DNA from: a virus
IMG/VR virus record: IMGVR_UViG_3300028608_000022
Span: 1-52,065 of that record
Strand: one strand, 5' to 3'
Length of the DNA: 52,065 bases
Below are positions 23,976 to 31,309 of the stretch, piece after piece (position 1 is the first letter of the stretch; every line of letters starts with the position of its first letter). Below the pieces are notes generated by a model. It searched no databases. It was not told the DNA's origin and saw nothing but the letters and a program-made list of their open reading frames with translations. Both the position numbers and the translations under genes were made by a program.

Positions 23976-24382
23976 AGCCAAAGCTCCTTTACCGCTTCAT
24001 GCGGCGTGGCGCCAGCCGCGTGCAGCTGGCGCATTTCAAAAGTGTCGTCGACGTCTCTACCGATATCCGCCGTCAAAATGGCCGAGACCTTCGCGCGCCA
24101 ATTTTGGTAATCCCGTTCACGATCAACCCAGGTTGCCGTGTCCAGCCCTGCGCCGCCCGCCAAATGCACCTTGAGCGCGGCCAGCGTGAACCCGTCCGGC
24201 GCATCCCCGTCGATGGACTGATACAGCAGCCGCTCGACCACCATCACCCCCAGCAGCGCGGACACCGCGCGCCCGCCGTGCCTGGCGTCCAGGATTTCAT
24301 CGGCCAGCGACACATCCGACTCGTTCCTGAAGCGGCGCATCAGGTCATCGACGAAGACGTCCAATTCTCGGTCGGTCTTCAT
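23972..24382 (-). CDS. Hypothetical protein, 136 aa
   Basis: ATG at 24382 with a near-ideal SD (GGAGGCGTG) and ATGA overlap. Helical, acidic. No family recognised; ATGA junctions on both sides mean the three genes 24669 to 23250 are likely co-translated. Confidence 0.77.
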   Translation of the reverse strand: MKTDRELDVFVDDLMRRFRNESDVSLADEILDARHGGRAVSALLGVMVVERLLYQSIDGDAPDGFTLAALKVHLAGGAGLDTATWVDRERDYQNWRAKVSAILTADIGRDVDDTFEMRQLHAAGATPHEAVKELWL

Positions 24383-24669
24383 CACGCCTCCAAATCGTTG
24401 TAAATCGGTTTGATCTTGGCCAGGCCGGGCATCTTGCGATCGGACGGATACCGCATGCCCACCAGCACCGCATGGCTGGACCACGAATATTCCTGGCTCA
24501 ACTCCTTCATGCGCTGCTCGACCTGGTCACGGGTGCATGCAACGTCCACCGTCGCCAGGTTGGCCGGCCCACCGTAGGCCACGGCTGCGTTACGGCCGCC
24601 CTGGCCGTTGTCGTAGAACTCGGCGCGCTGCACATTCAAGCGCAGCGCATAGATGGCTTGCTTAGCCAT
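24382..24669 (-). CDS. Hypothetical protein, 95 aa
   Basis: SD AAAGGAGACGACC lies at the edge of palindrome site 6, as in the gene at 17714. Alpha/beta protein, unrecognised. Its start overlaps the end of the 280-aa gene. Confidence 0.77.
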   Translation of the reverse strand: MAKQAIYALRLNVQRAEFYDNGQGGRNAAVAYGGPANLATVDVACTRDQVEQRMKELSQEYSWSSHAVLVGMRYPSDRKMPGLAKIKPIYNDLEA

Positions 24670-25504
24670 GGTCGTCTCCTTTCGGAATATTCCGAATTTC
24701 GCGCAGATGGTTGATGATTTCGGCGCGCTGCTCTCGCAGCGGCTCGACCGCCCGGCGCGTCAGCGCCACCAGGTTCGTGCAGTCAGCCTGTACCGACAAC
24801 TGCGCGCCAATCGCCACCGCGTGCTTGATCATCTGGCTGATTTCCTGGTGCAGCGTGACCAGGCGACCGCGCAAGGCCAGGCGTTCAGCGTCCAACTCCG
24901 CTGCGATTTCGCCCGCCAGCCCGGTGGCCACTTCAAACATGTATTCGCCCGCGTCGCTTTCGATCCCCCACAGCGCATGCGCATAGTCGATCTTGACGCT
25001 GGCCGCGTCCACACCGTGCGGGACGTGCACAACGACCACGCCGATGTAGCGCCAGTCGTCGTCGCACCAACCCTGCAAGAATTCAAAATCACGGCGCACC
25101 GCTTCAGCCGCAATCTCGCCACGCGTGAGCGGCTTATTCCGATCGCGGCCAGGGATGGTGACGGTCTCGATCCCGGGCTGGCCACGCGCACTGCGGCGAA
25201 CCACACGCGGCACCGCCAGGCGCTCCAGCAATTCGGCCTTCGCCTCATCGCCCAAGCCCCACCCGTCACTCAGCGCAATTCTCATCGCGCCCGCCGCGTC
25301 ATAAAAGCGCCGGCTGCTGCGATCCTGGCTCAGTATCCATTCGCCAGGCCGCTTGTCGCGCGTCGTCCATTCCGACACCGGCCCGTGCCCATCGCTGCGG
25401 TTCCAGGGAACCGTGAAATCGTCGTCATCACACACGAACACCTTGTAGACGCGCCCGTCCAGGACAAGCGTCGTATCGCCTTCACCCAAAATTGTCTTGT
25501 TCAT
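24662..25504 (-). CDS. Hypothetical protein, 280 aa
   Basis: ATG at 25504 with GGAGAACAGC. Residues about 195-265 are a long helical region, possibly coiled coil. Palindrome site 6 lies inside the last codons and is read as IRNIPK, so the C-terminus seems to be dictated by the DNA site. Unrecognised. Confidence 0.78.
   Translation of the reverse strand: MNKTILGEGDTTLVLDGRVYKVFVCDDDDFTVPWNRSDGHGPVSEWTTRDKRPGEWILSQDRSSRRFYDAAGAMRIALSDGWGLGDEAKAELLERLAVPRVVRRSARGQPGIETVTIPGRDRNKPLTRGEIAAEAVRRDFEFLQGWCDDDWRYIGVVVVHVPHGVDAASVKIDYAHALWGIESDAGEYMFEVATGLAGEIAAELDAERLALRGRLVTLHQEISQMIKHAVAIGAQLSVQADCTNLVALTRRAVEPLREQRAEIINHLREIRNIPKGDDHG
24681..24696. promoter_or_regulatory. Palindrome site 6 (TTCGGAATATTCCGAA), inside a coding end
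   Basis: Perfect copy within the final codons of the 280-aa gene and 11 nt before the ATG at 24669. Confidence 0.85.
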
Positions 25505-25517
25505 GCTGTTCTCCAAA

Positions 25518-25748
25518 TCAGCCTTCGCTGGGTGCCGAATCCACCAGGAGCATCAGCCCCAGCTTCTCCAGCCCGTTTAATTCCTGCTGCGTCATGACCT
25601 TCGATTCCAGCGCGTTGATCGCCTGGGTAACCTGGTGCTCCTGCACAAACCCGCAGTTGCGCAGCTGGAGCCGAACCAGGGGGCTAAGCCCCTTTGGCTT
25701 GAGCGTGCCGCGCATGCGCTCCAGCATTTCGCCGAACGTTTCCGTCAT
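25518..25748 (-). CDS. Hypothetical protein, 76 aa
   Basis: Helical (FGEMLERMRGTLKPKG ... QVTQAINALESKVMTQQEL). SD GGGGGCTGAC. Unrecognised. Confidence 0.74.
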   Translation of the reverse strand: MTETFGEMLERMRGTLKPKGLSPLVRLQLRNCGFVQEHQVTQAINALESKVMTQQELNGLEKLGLMLLVDSAPSEG

Positions 25749-25757
25749 GTCAGCCCC

Positions 25758-26030
25758 CTAGAATTCGGTCATACGGCCCATGGCCGCCAGACAATCAGCG
25801 AGCCCCGCCACGCGAGCCATGATGTCAACGCGCGGCGCGTCCGGGGTTTCGGCATACAGCGCGGCGCGATCCGATGCAGCGCCAGCGATGCGAAGGCACA
25901 GCGCGGCCAGCGTTTTAGGGCGACGGCGCAGGCCTTGCAACGTGAAGTCAGCGCACTCATGCAGCGGCTTACCCTTTTCCAGCATGGTGACAACGGACCC
26001 GGCACGGGCCTTCAGTTGATGGTCTTTCAT
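25758..26030 (-). CDS. Hypothetical protein, 90 aa
   Basis: ATG at 26030 (MKDHQLKARAG) with GGAGAAAAGAAC; the longer frame would read through palindrome site 7. Helical, Ala-rich. First gene after site 7. Unrecognised. Confidence 0.76.
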   Translation of the reverse strand: MKDHQLKARAGSVVTMLEKGKPLHECADFTLQGLRRRPKTLAALCLRIAGAASDRAALYAETPDAPRVDIMARVAGLADCLAAMGRMTEF

Positions 26031-26045
26031 GTTCTTTTCTCCGTT

Positions 26046-26061
26046 TTCGGAATATTCCGAA
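26046..26061. promoter_or_regulatory. Palindrome site 7 (TTCGGAATATTCCGAA)
   Basis: Perfect copy 15 nt after the stop at 26077 and 15 nt before the ATG at 26030. Confidence 0.85.
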
Positions 26062-26076
26062 AATGTGAGCCGATGC

Positions 26077-26217
26077 TCACATCCGCCACACAAAACCCAG
26101 CACCGGGTCCAGCCCAATCGCAGCCGTGGCCAGGCCGACGGCGCCGTACTTCACGATGCGATTGGGGACGCGCGCGACCAGCCAGCAGGTCGCGGCAATA
26201 GCGATAAACGAATTCAT
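26077..26217 (-). CDS. Small membrane protein, 46 aa
   Basis: ATG at 26217 overlaps the upstream stop as ATGA. MNSFIAIAATCWLVA is followed by a basic turn and GAVGLATAAIGLDPVLGFVW, giving one or two membrane segments. Function unknown. Confidence 0.65.
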   Translation of the reverse strand: MNSFIAIAATCWLVARVPNRIVKYGAVGLATAAIGLDPVLGFVWRM

Positions 26218-26561
26218 CTTGGCATTTCCAGGTAGGCGGCCAGCGCCACGATATGGGGCTGAACCGCGTGAAATTCGGGCTCGGTCGTGTTCCGATAAAC
26301 CCAGTTGACCGCCAGCAGCGAGCGCGCCAGCACCGTATCCACATTGCCGCGCGACCAACCAAACCGCAGCTTGGCTGCGATCACCGCGACCGGCGCGCCC
26401 TCCTTGATCAGGCGGCCCACGGTCTCGACCGGCGCATGACGGGCCAGCGGCGTGCCGGGGCAATGCAGCGCGTCGGCCTTAAAGACGTGGCTCTCACGAT
26501 GGCGCCCGCAGTGCTTGCAGGCCCGGAACCCGTCCTGCTCGAAGGTGGTCTGGTCAGCCAT
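26214..26561 (-). CDS. Possible zinc-knuckle protein, 115 aa
   Basis: N-terminal CKHCGRHRESH ... HCPG suggests a small metal site; residues about 55-85 (VGRLIKEGAPVAVIAAKLRFGWSRGNV) resemble a helix-turn-helix. ATG at 26561 inside the end of the upstream gene (8-nt overlap). It could bind DNA; unconfirmed. Confidence 0.72.
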   Translation of the reverse strand: MADQTTFEQDGFRACKHCGRHRESHVFKADALHCPGTPLARHAPVETVGRLIKEGAPVAVIAAKLRFGWSRGNVDTVLARSLLAVNWVYRNTTEPEFHAVQPHIVALAAYLEMPR

Positions 26562-26952
26562 AGACCAACTCACCCAGCACCGCGACCTGCACCACGCAAT
26601 CAGCGTCGATCGCATCCAAATCGCCCGCATCACCGCAGACAATCGCGCGCAGCAGCGCCGTTGCATAGCGCGGGGCCGGCATGGTCAGGCCCGTATCCTC
26701 GCGCTGCTCCAGGATATTGACCACGGCCTGGCGCAACTCAACCGGGCCAATTTCGCGGCTCTTGACGCCCGCATCGGTGCTGGCCTCATGCTCGGTCACC
26801 ACGCAACGCGCACGCCCATTGTCAGCGGTGCGCTCAATGGTCTTGAAGCGCGCCCAATCATTCGAGCCACCCTCGGCTGCGATATCGAGCACGTCGCGCA
26901 AAAACGAATCGGAAACGACCAGCGTGACGCTGGCCTTGATGGTGTCGGTCAT
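26554..26952 (-). CDS. Hypothetical protein, 132 aa
   Basis: Starts MTDTIKASVTLVVSDSFL; the middle has ARCVVTEHEA and a helical end. SD AGACAGGGAG. It follows the GC-rich repeat at 27006-27043. Unrecognised. Confidence 0.76.
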   Translation of the reverse strand: MTDTIKASVTLVVSDSFLRDVLDIAAEGGSNDWARFKTIERTADNGRARCVVTEHEASTDAGVKSREIGPVELRQAVVNILEQREDTGLTMPAPRYATALLRAIVCGDAGDLDAIDADCVVQVAVLGELVYG

Positions 26953-27005
26953 TTGAAACTCCCTGTCTTATTGGGTATTCGTGAAGGTAAAGCGAGGGTA
27001 AATCC

Positions 27006-27043
27006 AGTCCGGGCCCGAAGTGATTTGAGTCCGGGCCCGGACT
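27006..27043. repeat. Tandem GC-rich inverted repeat after a stop codon
   Basis: AGTCCGGGCCCG occurs at 27006-27017 and again within a perfect 16-bp palindrome AGTCCGGGCCCGGACT at 27028-27043. On the minus strand the two can pair as a 12-bp stem right after the stop at 27042, but no T-run follows. Either a protein site or a roadblock hairpin/factor-dependent terminator. Confidence 0.65.
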
Positions 27044-27263
27044 ACCACAGCCTGCTCATGGCCAGAATGACCGAGCGGGCAAGTTCAGGCCGGTTGGCCC
27101 GATTCAGAACCAGGATCAAACCGGCAAAGCTCAGCGCGCGGCGCCAGAAGCCGGCGTGCTCACGCAGCACCGTGGCCACAGCCTGCTCCGCGCTGTGAGC
27201 ACCCGATATCAGGGGCTGGGCGCGGCGGGCAGCGGTGCTCAGCTGGCGTTTGATCTTGGACAT
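27042..27263 (-). CDS. Hypothetical protein, 73 aa
   Basis: Basic N-terminus and one hydrophobic helix (RRALSFAGLILVLNRANR). Its ATG directly abuts palindrome site 8, whose right half supplies GGAA as the only SD candidate. Unrecognised. Confidence 0.7.
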   Translation of the reverse strand: MSKIKRQLSTAARRAQPLISGAHSAEQAVATVLREHAGFWRRALSFAGLILVLNRANRPELARSVILAMSRLW

Positions 27264-27279
27264 TTCGGAATATTCCGAA
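27264..27279. promoter_or_regulatory. Palindrome site 8 (TTCGGAATATTCCGAA)
   Basis: Perfect copy immediately upstream (0 nt) of the ATG at 27263. Confidence 0.85.
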
Positions 27280-27298
27280 AACGGGTTCAGGGTGGGGT

Positions 27299-27868
27299 TC
27301 AGGCGGTGACGGGCGGCAAGGCCAGCACCGACGGAATCACGATCCAGGCTAGGTCAGAGTCACGTTCGGCGCACTCGGTCAGGCGGGCGATGGCGGCTTG
27401 GAAAGGCAGCAGTTCGGCATGCTCGGGCATGGTCGACGTGCCGCCACCGGACATTTGGTAGATCCAGCGCGACTGCGGGTTGTTCACGTCTTCGGGCAGC
27501 TTGTGGGCCACCACGTATTGCTGGGGCTTCTTAGGCAGCGACTGGGGGTTGAACGGCCGGCCCAGATGATCACGGGGCAAGGCTGCGGCCATCGTGCCGT
27601 GACTCATGTTTTCGTGCGTGAACCGGGCTTGTGACCCCAGCGGATGCACAGTCACGCGCTCGTGCGGCCAGGGGTGGGCCGGTTCAGCCTGCAATCGGGC
27701 ATGCACCGCGGCGTGGAAGTCAGCGCGCAGCTTATCGGTCAGCGCCCGGGCGGCGTCGAGATCGGGCACCTGGCGGCGAACGCGGGCGCTGGCATGGAAG
27801 GTGAACGACGCGCCGACTTCGATGTCAACTTCGATTTGCCGCCCGTAATTGGTGGGGCTTTTGGTCAT
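27299..27868 (-). CDS. Hypothetical protein, 189 aa
   Basis: ATG at 27868 with CGGAGCCATC. Beta-rich N-terminus (IEVDIEVGASFTFHASARVRR), helical middle, later SGGGTSTMPEHAELLPF. No family recognised. It follows the terminator at 27888-27920, so its expression needs readthrough. Confidence 0.77.
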   Translation of the reverse strand: MTKSPTNYGRQIEVDIEVGASFTFHASARVRRQVPDLDAARALTDKLRADFHAAVHARLQAEPAHPWPHERVTVHPLGSQARFTHENMSHGTMAAALPRDHLGRPFNPQSLPKKPQQYVVAHKLPEDVNNPQSRWIYQMSGGGTSTMPEHAELLPFQAAIARLTECAERDSDLAWIVIPSVLALPPVTA

Positions 27869-27887
27869 GATGGCTCCGTGTAGGGGC

Positions 27888-27920
27888 AAAACGGGCCGCT
27901 GTGAGTTTTACAGCGGCCCG
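27888..27920 (-). terminator. Rho-independent terminator, leftward
   Basis: On the minus strand an 11-bp perfect stem (CGGGCCGCTGT / ACAGCGGCCCG) with an AAAACTC loop followed by TTTTG, 50 nt after the stop at 27971. It would limit transcription from the 28.55-kb promoter to the first gene unless antiterminated. Confidence 0.85.
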
Positions 27921-27970
27921 CTAAGGGTGTGGGGTGGGTAGAGGCGGAAAACGGCGTAGGGGCCGTTTTG

Positions 27971-28513
27971 TTAGCTTTGGGCGGCGGGGTGCGTGGCGAG
28001 GTACTGGGTCACCAGGCTAAGGACGACCCCCACCACCTCGCGGTTCATCACGGCATGCGCGATCACCTGGAGAATGCTGCGACCCAGCGTGTCCGGCAGA
28101 GACGCTATGTCGATGGCTCGGCCGTAAGCGTCCCACCATTCGTAGGTTCGGCCGGTCTCGTGAAAGCGCAAGAACGTGCGCAGGTGCTCGGCGGACGGGT
28201 CCACGGGGTTGAAGATCACCCGGCGTTCGATCGAATAGGTCACGCCGTCTTCGTCAGGGAAGCGCGCCAGGCCGGTGGTGTTATGCGCAACCGCAGCTTG
28301 CGCCGGATCGGAAACCCAGTTGTCCGCGCGATTGAGGTAGGACATGCCGCGTTCGGATCGGCGCACGACGACCGCAGCGGCCACGGGGGCAGGGGACTCG
28401 AGCTCGATGAGGTCGTAGTGGGCGGGCAGCGCGTCCTTCGCAGCGGTGGCTTGGTCGGCGCTCAAGAAGGGGCCAATGGCGTGGGTAGAGCTGTGATTGA
28501 GGATGGCGTACAT
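27971..28513 (-). CDS. Hypothetical early protein, 180 aa
   Basis: First gene left of the iteron region, with its own promoter (28545-28572), SD CAAGGAACC and terminator (27888-27920). Being alone in a strong unit next to the origin, it is a likely immediate-early product and a candidate regulator, antiterminator or initiator. No domain recognised: an alpha/beta start, VAAAVVVRRSERGMSY, a charged middle and a C-terminal helix. Confidence 0.8.
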   Translation of the reverse strand: MYAILNHSSTHAIGPFLSADQATAAKDALPAHYDLIELESPAPVAAAVVVRRSERGMSYLNRADNWVSDPAQAAVAHNTTGLARFPDEDGVTYSIERRVIFNPVDPSAEHLRTFLRFHETGRTYEWWDAYGRAIDIASLPDTLGRSILQVIAHAVMNREVVGVVLSLVTQYLATHPAAQS

Positions 28514-28544
28514 GGAATTGGTTCCTTGAAGGGGTTTCCAGAGT

Positions 28545-28572
28545 TTTACAACATCTAATGGGAGTCGGTCAA
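28545..28572 (-). promoter_or_regulatory. Sigma70-type promoter, leftward
   Basis: Minus strand TTGACC (28572-28567), 16-nt spacer, TGTAAA (28550-28545). The start would be near 28538, giving a short leader before the ATG at 28513. It is the most likely early leftward promoter. Confidence 0.6.
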
Positions 28573-28916
28573 GAAAAGAGGGTGGAATAGGTAGTTATAG
28601 ATAGTTCTACAACATTATTTATATGTATTTAATCGCATTGCTTCTCGTGCTGTTGCAATTGTCAGTTTCGCAGTTTTGAGTTTTAGGTTTTCGATGGGAT
28701 CGATTTAACTCGACTCCCCTATTGTTACATTACAAAATGCTATGTCCTTGATTCGCTGCGAGAAATTTAATTCTCCACAGATTTTCATATTTGGGGACTG
28801 TTCATTTCGTGCGCAAACAGGGGGGTTTTACAACTTAAAAAGTCGAGTTTTACAACGGTTCAAACAGCGTTTAGTCCAAAAACGTAAGGGTTTACCCTCG
28901 AAAATGGGGCTGTTTG

Positions 28917-29867
28917 ATTGGGGTCTGGGCAATTGCCCCTACCCCAATGAAGTTGCCCCTACCCCAATAGAATGTAGAGGGGGGATTGACAATGTCTAAT
29001 GGCTGCGAAAGCCGCGCCAGCTCTGGCTAGGCTGCGTTATTCCCCGATTTTCGGAATATTCCGAAAACTCAAACCGAGTACGAAATACGAATACATCGCG
29101 AATCAGCGGCCTCATTTTGTCGTGTGCATGCTGTTACCAAAAAGCCCCGTTTTTTATTGCTCACCCCACATTGAACCGTTTCCCGCTTTTATCGTGCCTT
29201 ATTGGGGTTCGGGCAACATCATTGGGGTAGGGGTAATTCGGGCTGATTTTGGGTCTTGAAAATCTCAAATCCGGCTGATAAATACCGGATGTTTCCGAAA
29301 ACGCGGTTTTCCGTGTAACTTTGGAGTCCGTTAGTTGCCCCTACCCCAATAGGTCGCATTAGGGAAATCCCTAGTTTTACATTTTCTAACCGCGACAAAA
29401 GCGGGTTAGTTCGCATTTTGGCCGTTTTTGCCCCACTCCCAATAAAAGTGAATCATTGGGAGTGGGGCAACCAAAACTGCCATTTTCTAGGGGTTTACCC
29501 TGAAAACGACCGTGCGAAAACATCGATGGGGGTAGGGCAATAACTGCTTACATTTGCCAGACACATTTGTCAGTTACAGGACCTGCGACCAACTGCTACC
29601 GACCTTGACGGCTGCGAATCAGGCGCTCTACCGCGTCCCTACTGGTTCTCCGGCCTGTTTGACAGTAATTCTCAATAAAATTACCCCACTCCCAGTGCTG
29701 ATCTATTGGGGTAGGGGCAACTCTATTGGGGTAGGGGTAACTACCTTCTATTGGGGTTCGGGCAACTCTATTGGGGTAGGGGTAACTACCCCATTTATCC
29801 CAAATGCTAGGATTTCCGCCCCCATTTCACATTCTATTGGGGTAGGGGCAATTGCCCCTACCCCAAT
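28917..29867. repeat. About 16 iterons, consensus ATTGGGGTAGGGGCAA
   Basis: Forward copies: 28917, 29201, 29221, 29455, 29526 (degenerate), 29705, 29725, 29750, 29770 and 29836. Inverted copies: 28933, 28953, 29335, 29428, 29681 (degenerate) and 29852; each is 16 bp (the 29526 copy 15). Subtypes vary only at the centre: GTAGGGG, GTTCGGG, GTCTGGG and AGTGGGG. Copies at 28917/28933 and 29836/29852 are head-to-head without spacing, and 29428/29455 form an exact inverted pair of the AGTGGGG subtype. The forward copies at 29705-29785 are spaced 20-25 bp apart, about two helical turns. Confidence 0.9.
29050..29065. promoter_or_regulatory. Palindrome site 9 (TTCGGAATATTCCGAA)
   Basis: Perfect copy inside the iteron region, not next to any gene start. 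Confidence 0.85.
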
Positions 29868-29871
29868 AGAA
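29832..29871. repeat. 40-bp perfect palindrome built from two head-to-head iterons
   Basis: Each 20-bp arm is TTCTATTGGGGTAGGGGCAA; the second arm is its exact reverse complement with no spacer. Two iterons (29836-29851 and 29852-29867) make up the core. Such a sequence can extrude a cruciform or bind a dimeric initiator. Confidence 0.9.
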
Positions 29872-29892
29872 GTAGCCCCTTTTCGGCTGATT

Positions 29893-29908
29893 TTCGGAAT
29901 ATTCCGAA
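29893..29908. promoter_or_regulatory. Palindrome site 10 (TTCGGAATATTCCGAA)
   Basis: Perfect copy 1 nt after the stop at 29910, at the right edge of the iteron region. Confidence 0.85.
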
Positions 29909-29909
29909 A

Positions 29910-30473
29910 TTACTCTGCTGGAAGCCAAACTAGGCGGCTCAAGGCGTCCGCTTGGGCCTCCAGCATGGCCTTTTTGTCCCTCGAAACGACCAAATTACGT
30001 TCTGCGCCGTTGATCCAACGGCGCATCTTGACGCCCATTTTCTCCCCCCTTGACACTTGTTCAAGTTGGGTATAGATGCACATCAAAGAATCAACGATGT
30101 CGGCCGGGGCGCGACCCATTTCTCCTAGCAGGTCATGCGTTAGCGCATCGCGCATGCTGATGTAGCAGTCCATGCCGCTGCGAGTCGCCTCAAAAAGCTG
30201 CATAGCGCGCCGCCGGTCATGTGTGCGCAGCATCCGGGACCATCCACCGTTACCCGTGGCGCGGAACACTTCATATATAGCGCGCCCTTTCTCCCTCGCC
30301 CCCCAAATCTTCGGATAGGCATTCGTCAGGATCCCGCGCACCGTGGCCAGCTTTTCGGAATATTCCGAAATATCGGTCATCCCGGCTGCGTGATAGGCCA
30401 CGCGACCGATATCCACGGTTTCCCGTGGCACGGTCGCGCCTGGTCGCTCAATAGTAATGGTTCCCATTTGCAT
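29910..30473 (-). CDS. Hypothetical protein beside the iteron region, 187 aa
   Basis: SD GGGAG before ATG (MQMGTITIERPG). Basic, helical protein (REKGRAIYEVFRAT ... MLRTHDRRRAMQLFEATRSG). Palindrome site 11 lies within its N-terminal coding region and is read as ISEYSEK. Its position next to the iterons makes it a candidate initiator or iteron-binding protein, but no Rep family signature is visible. Confidence 0.75.
   Translation of the reverse strand: MQMGTITIERPGATVPRETVDIGRVAYHAAGMTDISEYSEKLATVRGILTNAYPKIWGAREKGRAIYEVFRATGNGGWSRMLRTHDRRRAMQLFEATRSGMDCYISMRDALTHDLLGEMGRAPADIVDSLMCIYTQLEQVSRGEKMGVKMRRWINGAERNLVVSRDKKAMLEAQADALSRLVWLPAE
30354..30369. promoter_or_regulatory. Palindrome site 11 (TTCGGAATATTCCGAA), inside a coding region
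   Basis: Perfect copy within the 5' part of the 187-aa gene; in frame it reads SEYSE. Confidence 0.85.
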
Positions 30474-30512
30474 TAACTCCCTTTATGGATGGGCCTGCAC
30501 TGCAAGCCTATC

Positions 30513-30541
30513 TATAAAGAGACCCGGCTTAGGCCGGGCTC
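30513..30541 (-). terminator. Rho-independent terminator, leftward
   Basis: On the minus strand GAG-CCCGGC, CTAA loop, GCCGGG-T-CTC (9 bp with one bulged T) followed by TTTATAG, 11 nt after the stop at 30552. It bounds the 205-aa gene as a separate transcript. Confidence 0.7.
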
Positions 30542-30551
30542 TGACGCTGCA

Positions 30552-31169
30552 TTATTCAGCGGCCACCGGGGCGGAAAGCGTGGCCGTCATATCGGCGCGC
30601 AGCGCTTCCAGCGCCTTGAACATATCCATGGATTCGCGGCGATGATCCTCAGCGGACGCTTTCTTATTGAGAGCCATCGTACGCAAGCGGGCTTCCAATG
30701 CTTGCATGCGACCGAATTGATCCATCAGCGCATCAAGCTTGCTGGACTGCGGCACGGGTGCGGCTGCTGCGTTCGCTTGTTCAGCTTCGGGCGACTGGTT
30801 CGCGCCGTTGGCCGGGGCGTCCTTGGCGGGTTCGTCCTTCTTGACGGGCGTCAACGCGACCAGTTGCGCGAACGTCTGCACGCCGGCGATGTCGGCGGCG
30901 CGGCCTGCCGTGGCGGCGCTGGCGCATGCGCGGAATACCTTCAGCGCGTACTCGCGGGCCTTGTCCTTGCTATCGGCCCATGCCTCTTTCGCTGCGGTGC
31001 GAGCGTCCGCGTCGCCCAGATAGAGCCAGACGGCTGCGGCGCTGATGAAAAACTTACCTTGTGCCGACTTGAACGCTTCGCCGGTCTGGCGCAGATAGCC
31101 ATGGGCGGCATTGGTGGACTTGATGGCGGCTTGAGCTTGAGCGGGCGTGGTGTGCGAGGTGGCGTACAT
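30552..31169 (-). CDS. Hypothetical protein, 205 aa, from an operator-controlled promoter
   Basis: ATG at 31169 (MYATSHTTPAQAQAA) with GGAGTTACCGCT. Two helical parts (about 1-95 and 145-200) joined by a Lys/Pro/Ala/Asn-rich linker (about 100-140). It has a dedicated promoter, a 21-bp operator-like palindrome at its start site and its own terminator, so it is probably autoregulated or an early control protein. No DNA-binding fold is evident by eye. Confidence 0.78.
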   Translation of the reverse strand: MYATSHTTPAQAQAAIKSTNAAHGYLRQTGEAFKSAQGKFFISAAAVWLYLGDADARTAAKEAWADSKDKAREYALKVFRACASAATAGRAADIAGVQTFAQLVALTPVKKDEPAKDAPANGANQSPEAEQANAAAAPVPQSSKLDALMDQFGRMQALEARLRTMALNKKASAEDHRRESMDMFKALEALRADMTATLSAPVAAE

Positions 31170-31194
31170 AGCGGTAACTCCAGGTTGTTTGTAT

Positions 31195-31215
31195 TGCACT
31201 AAATTATTTAGTGCA
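31195..31215. promoter_or_regulatory. 21-bp palindromic operator candidate at a transcription start
   Basis: TGCACTAAAT-T-ATTTAGTGCA, a perfect 10-bp inverted repeat with a 1-bp centre. It covers the expected start of the leftward promoter at 31223-31251. A half-site TAGTGCA at 31244-31250 overlaps that promoter's -35 box. Confidence 0.75.
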
Positions 31216-31222
31216 TGTAGAG

Positions 31223-31251
31223 ATATTAAAGGAATAAAAAAGATAGTGCAA
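31223..31251 (-). promoter_or_regulatory. Leftward promoter of the 205-aa gene
   Basis: Minus strand TTGCAC (31251-31246), 17-nt AT-rich spacer, TAATAT (31228-31223). Start near 31216, inside the operator palindrome. Confidence 0.6.
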
Positions 31252-31309
31252 GCGATTAATTAATAAATCTCGCAAGGGGGCACGGTTATTTGTGGATCGC
31301 GCGCCACGG

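Larger units (their letters stand above)
28573..29909. other. Non-coding, relatively AT-rich region with iterons: candidate replication origin
   Basis: The 1.3 kb between two leftward genes holds no frame with an SD or protein-like composition. Its right two thirds carry the iterons and the 40-bp palindrome. Its left third (28573-28900) is the most AT-rich stretch of the window and could serve as an unwinding element. Palindrome sites 9 and 10 lie here. Origin function is inference. Confidence 0.6.

Noticed and set aside
28985-28990. TTGACA on the + strand in the iteron region as part of a promoter.
   Set aside because: No acceptable -10 box at 16-18 nt distance and no rightward gene downstream.
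28742-28999. An 85-codon + strand frame left of the iterons.
   Set aside because: No SD, runs into iterons, composition unlike other phage proteins.
28917-29867. CRISPR-like array.
   Set aside because: Repeats occur in both orientations with irregular spacing from 0 to over 200 bp, share no spacer length, and no cas gene is present.
29554-30075. A 173-codon + strand frame across the iterons.
   Set aside because: It translates the repeats themselves (recurring YWGSGNSIGVGVTT-like units) and continues antisense to the 187-aa gene.
14235-30369. The palindromes as transcription terminators or RNA hairpins.
   Set aside because: No U-run follows, and as RNA the stem would be only 4-5 bp with a small loop; a DNA-binding site explains exact 16-bp identity better.
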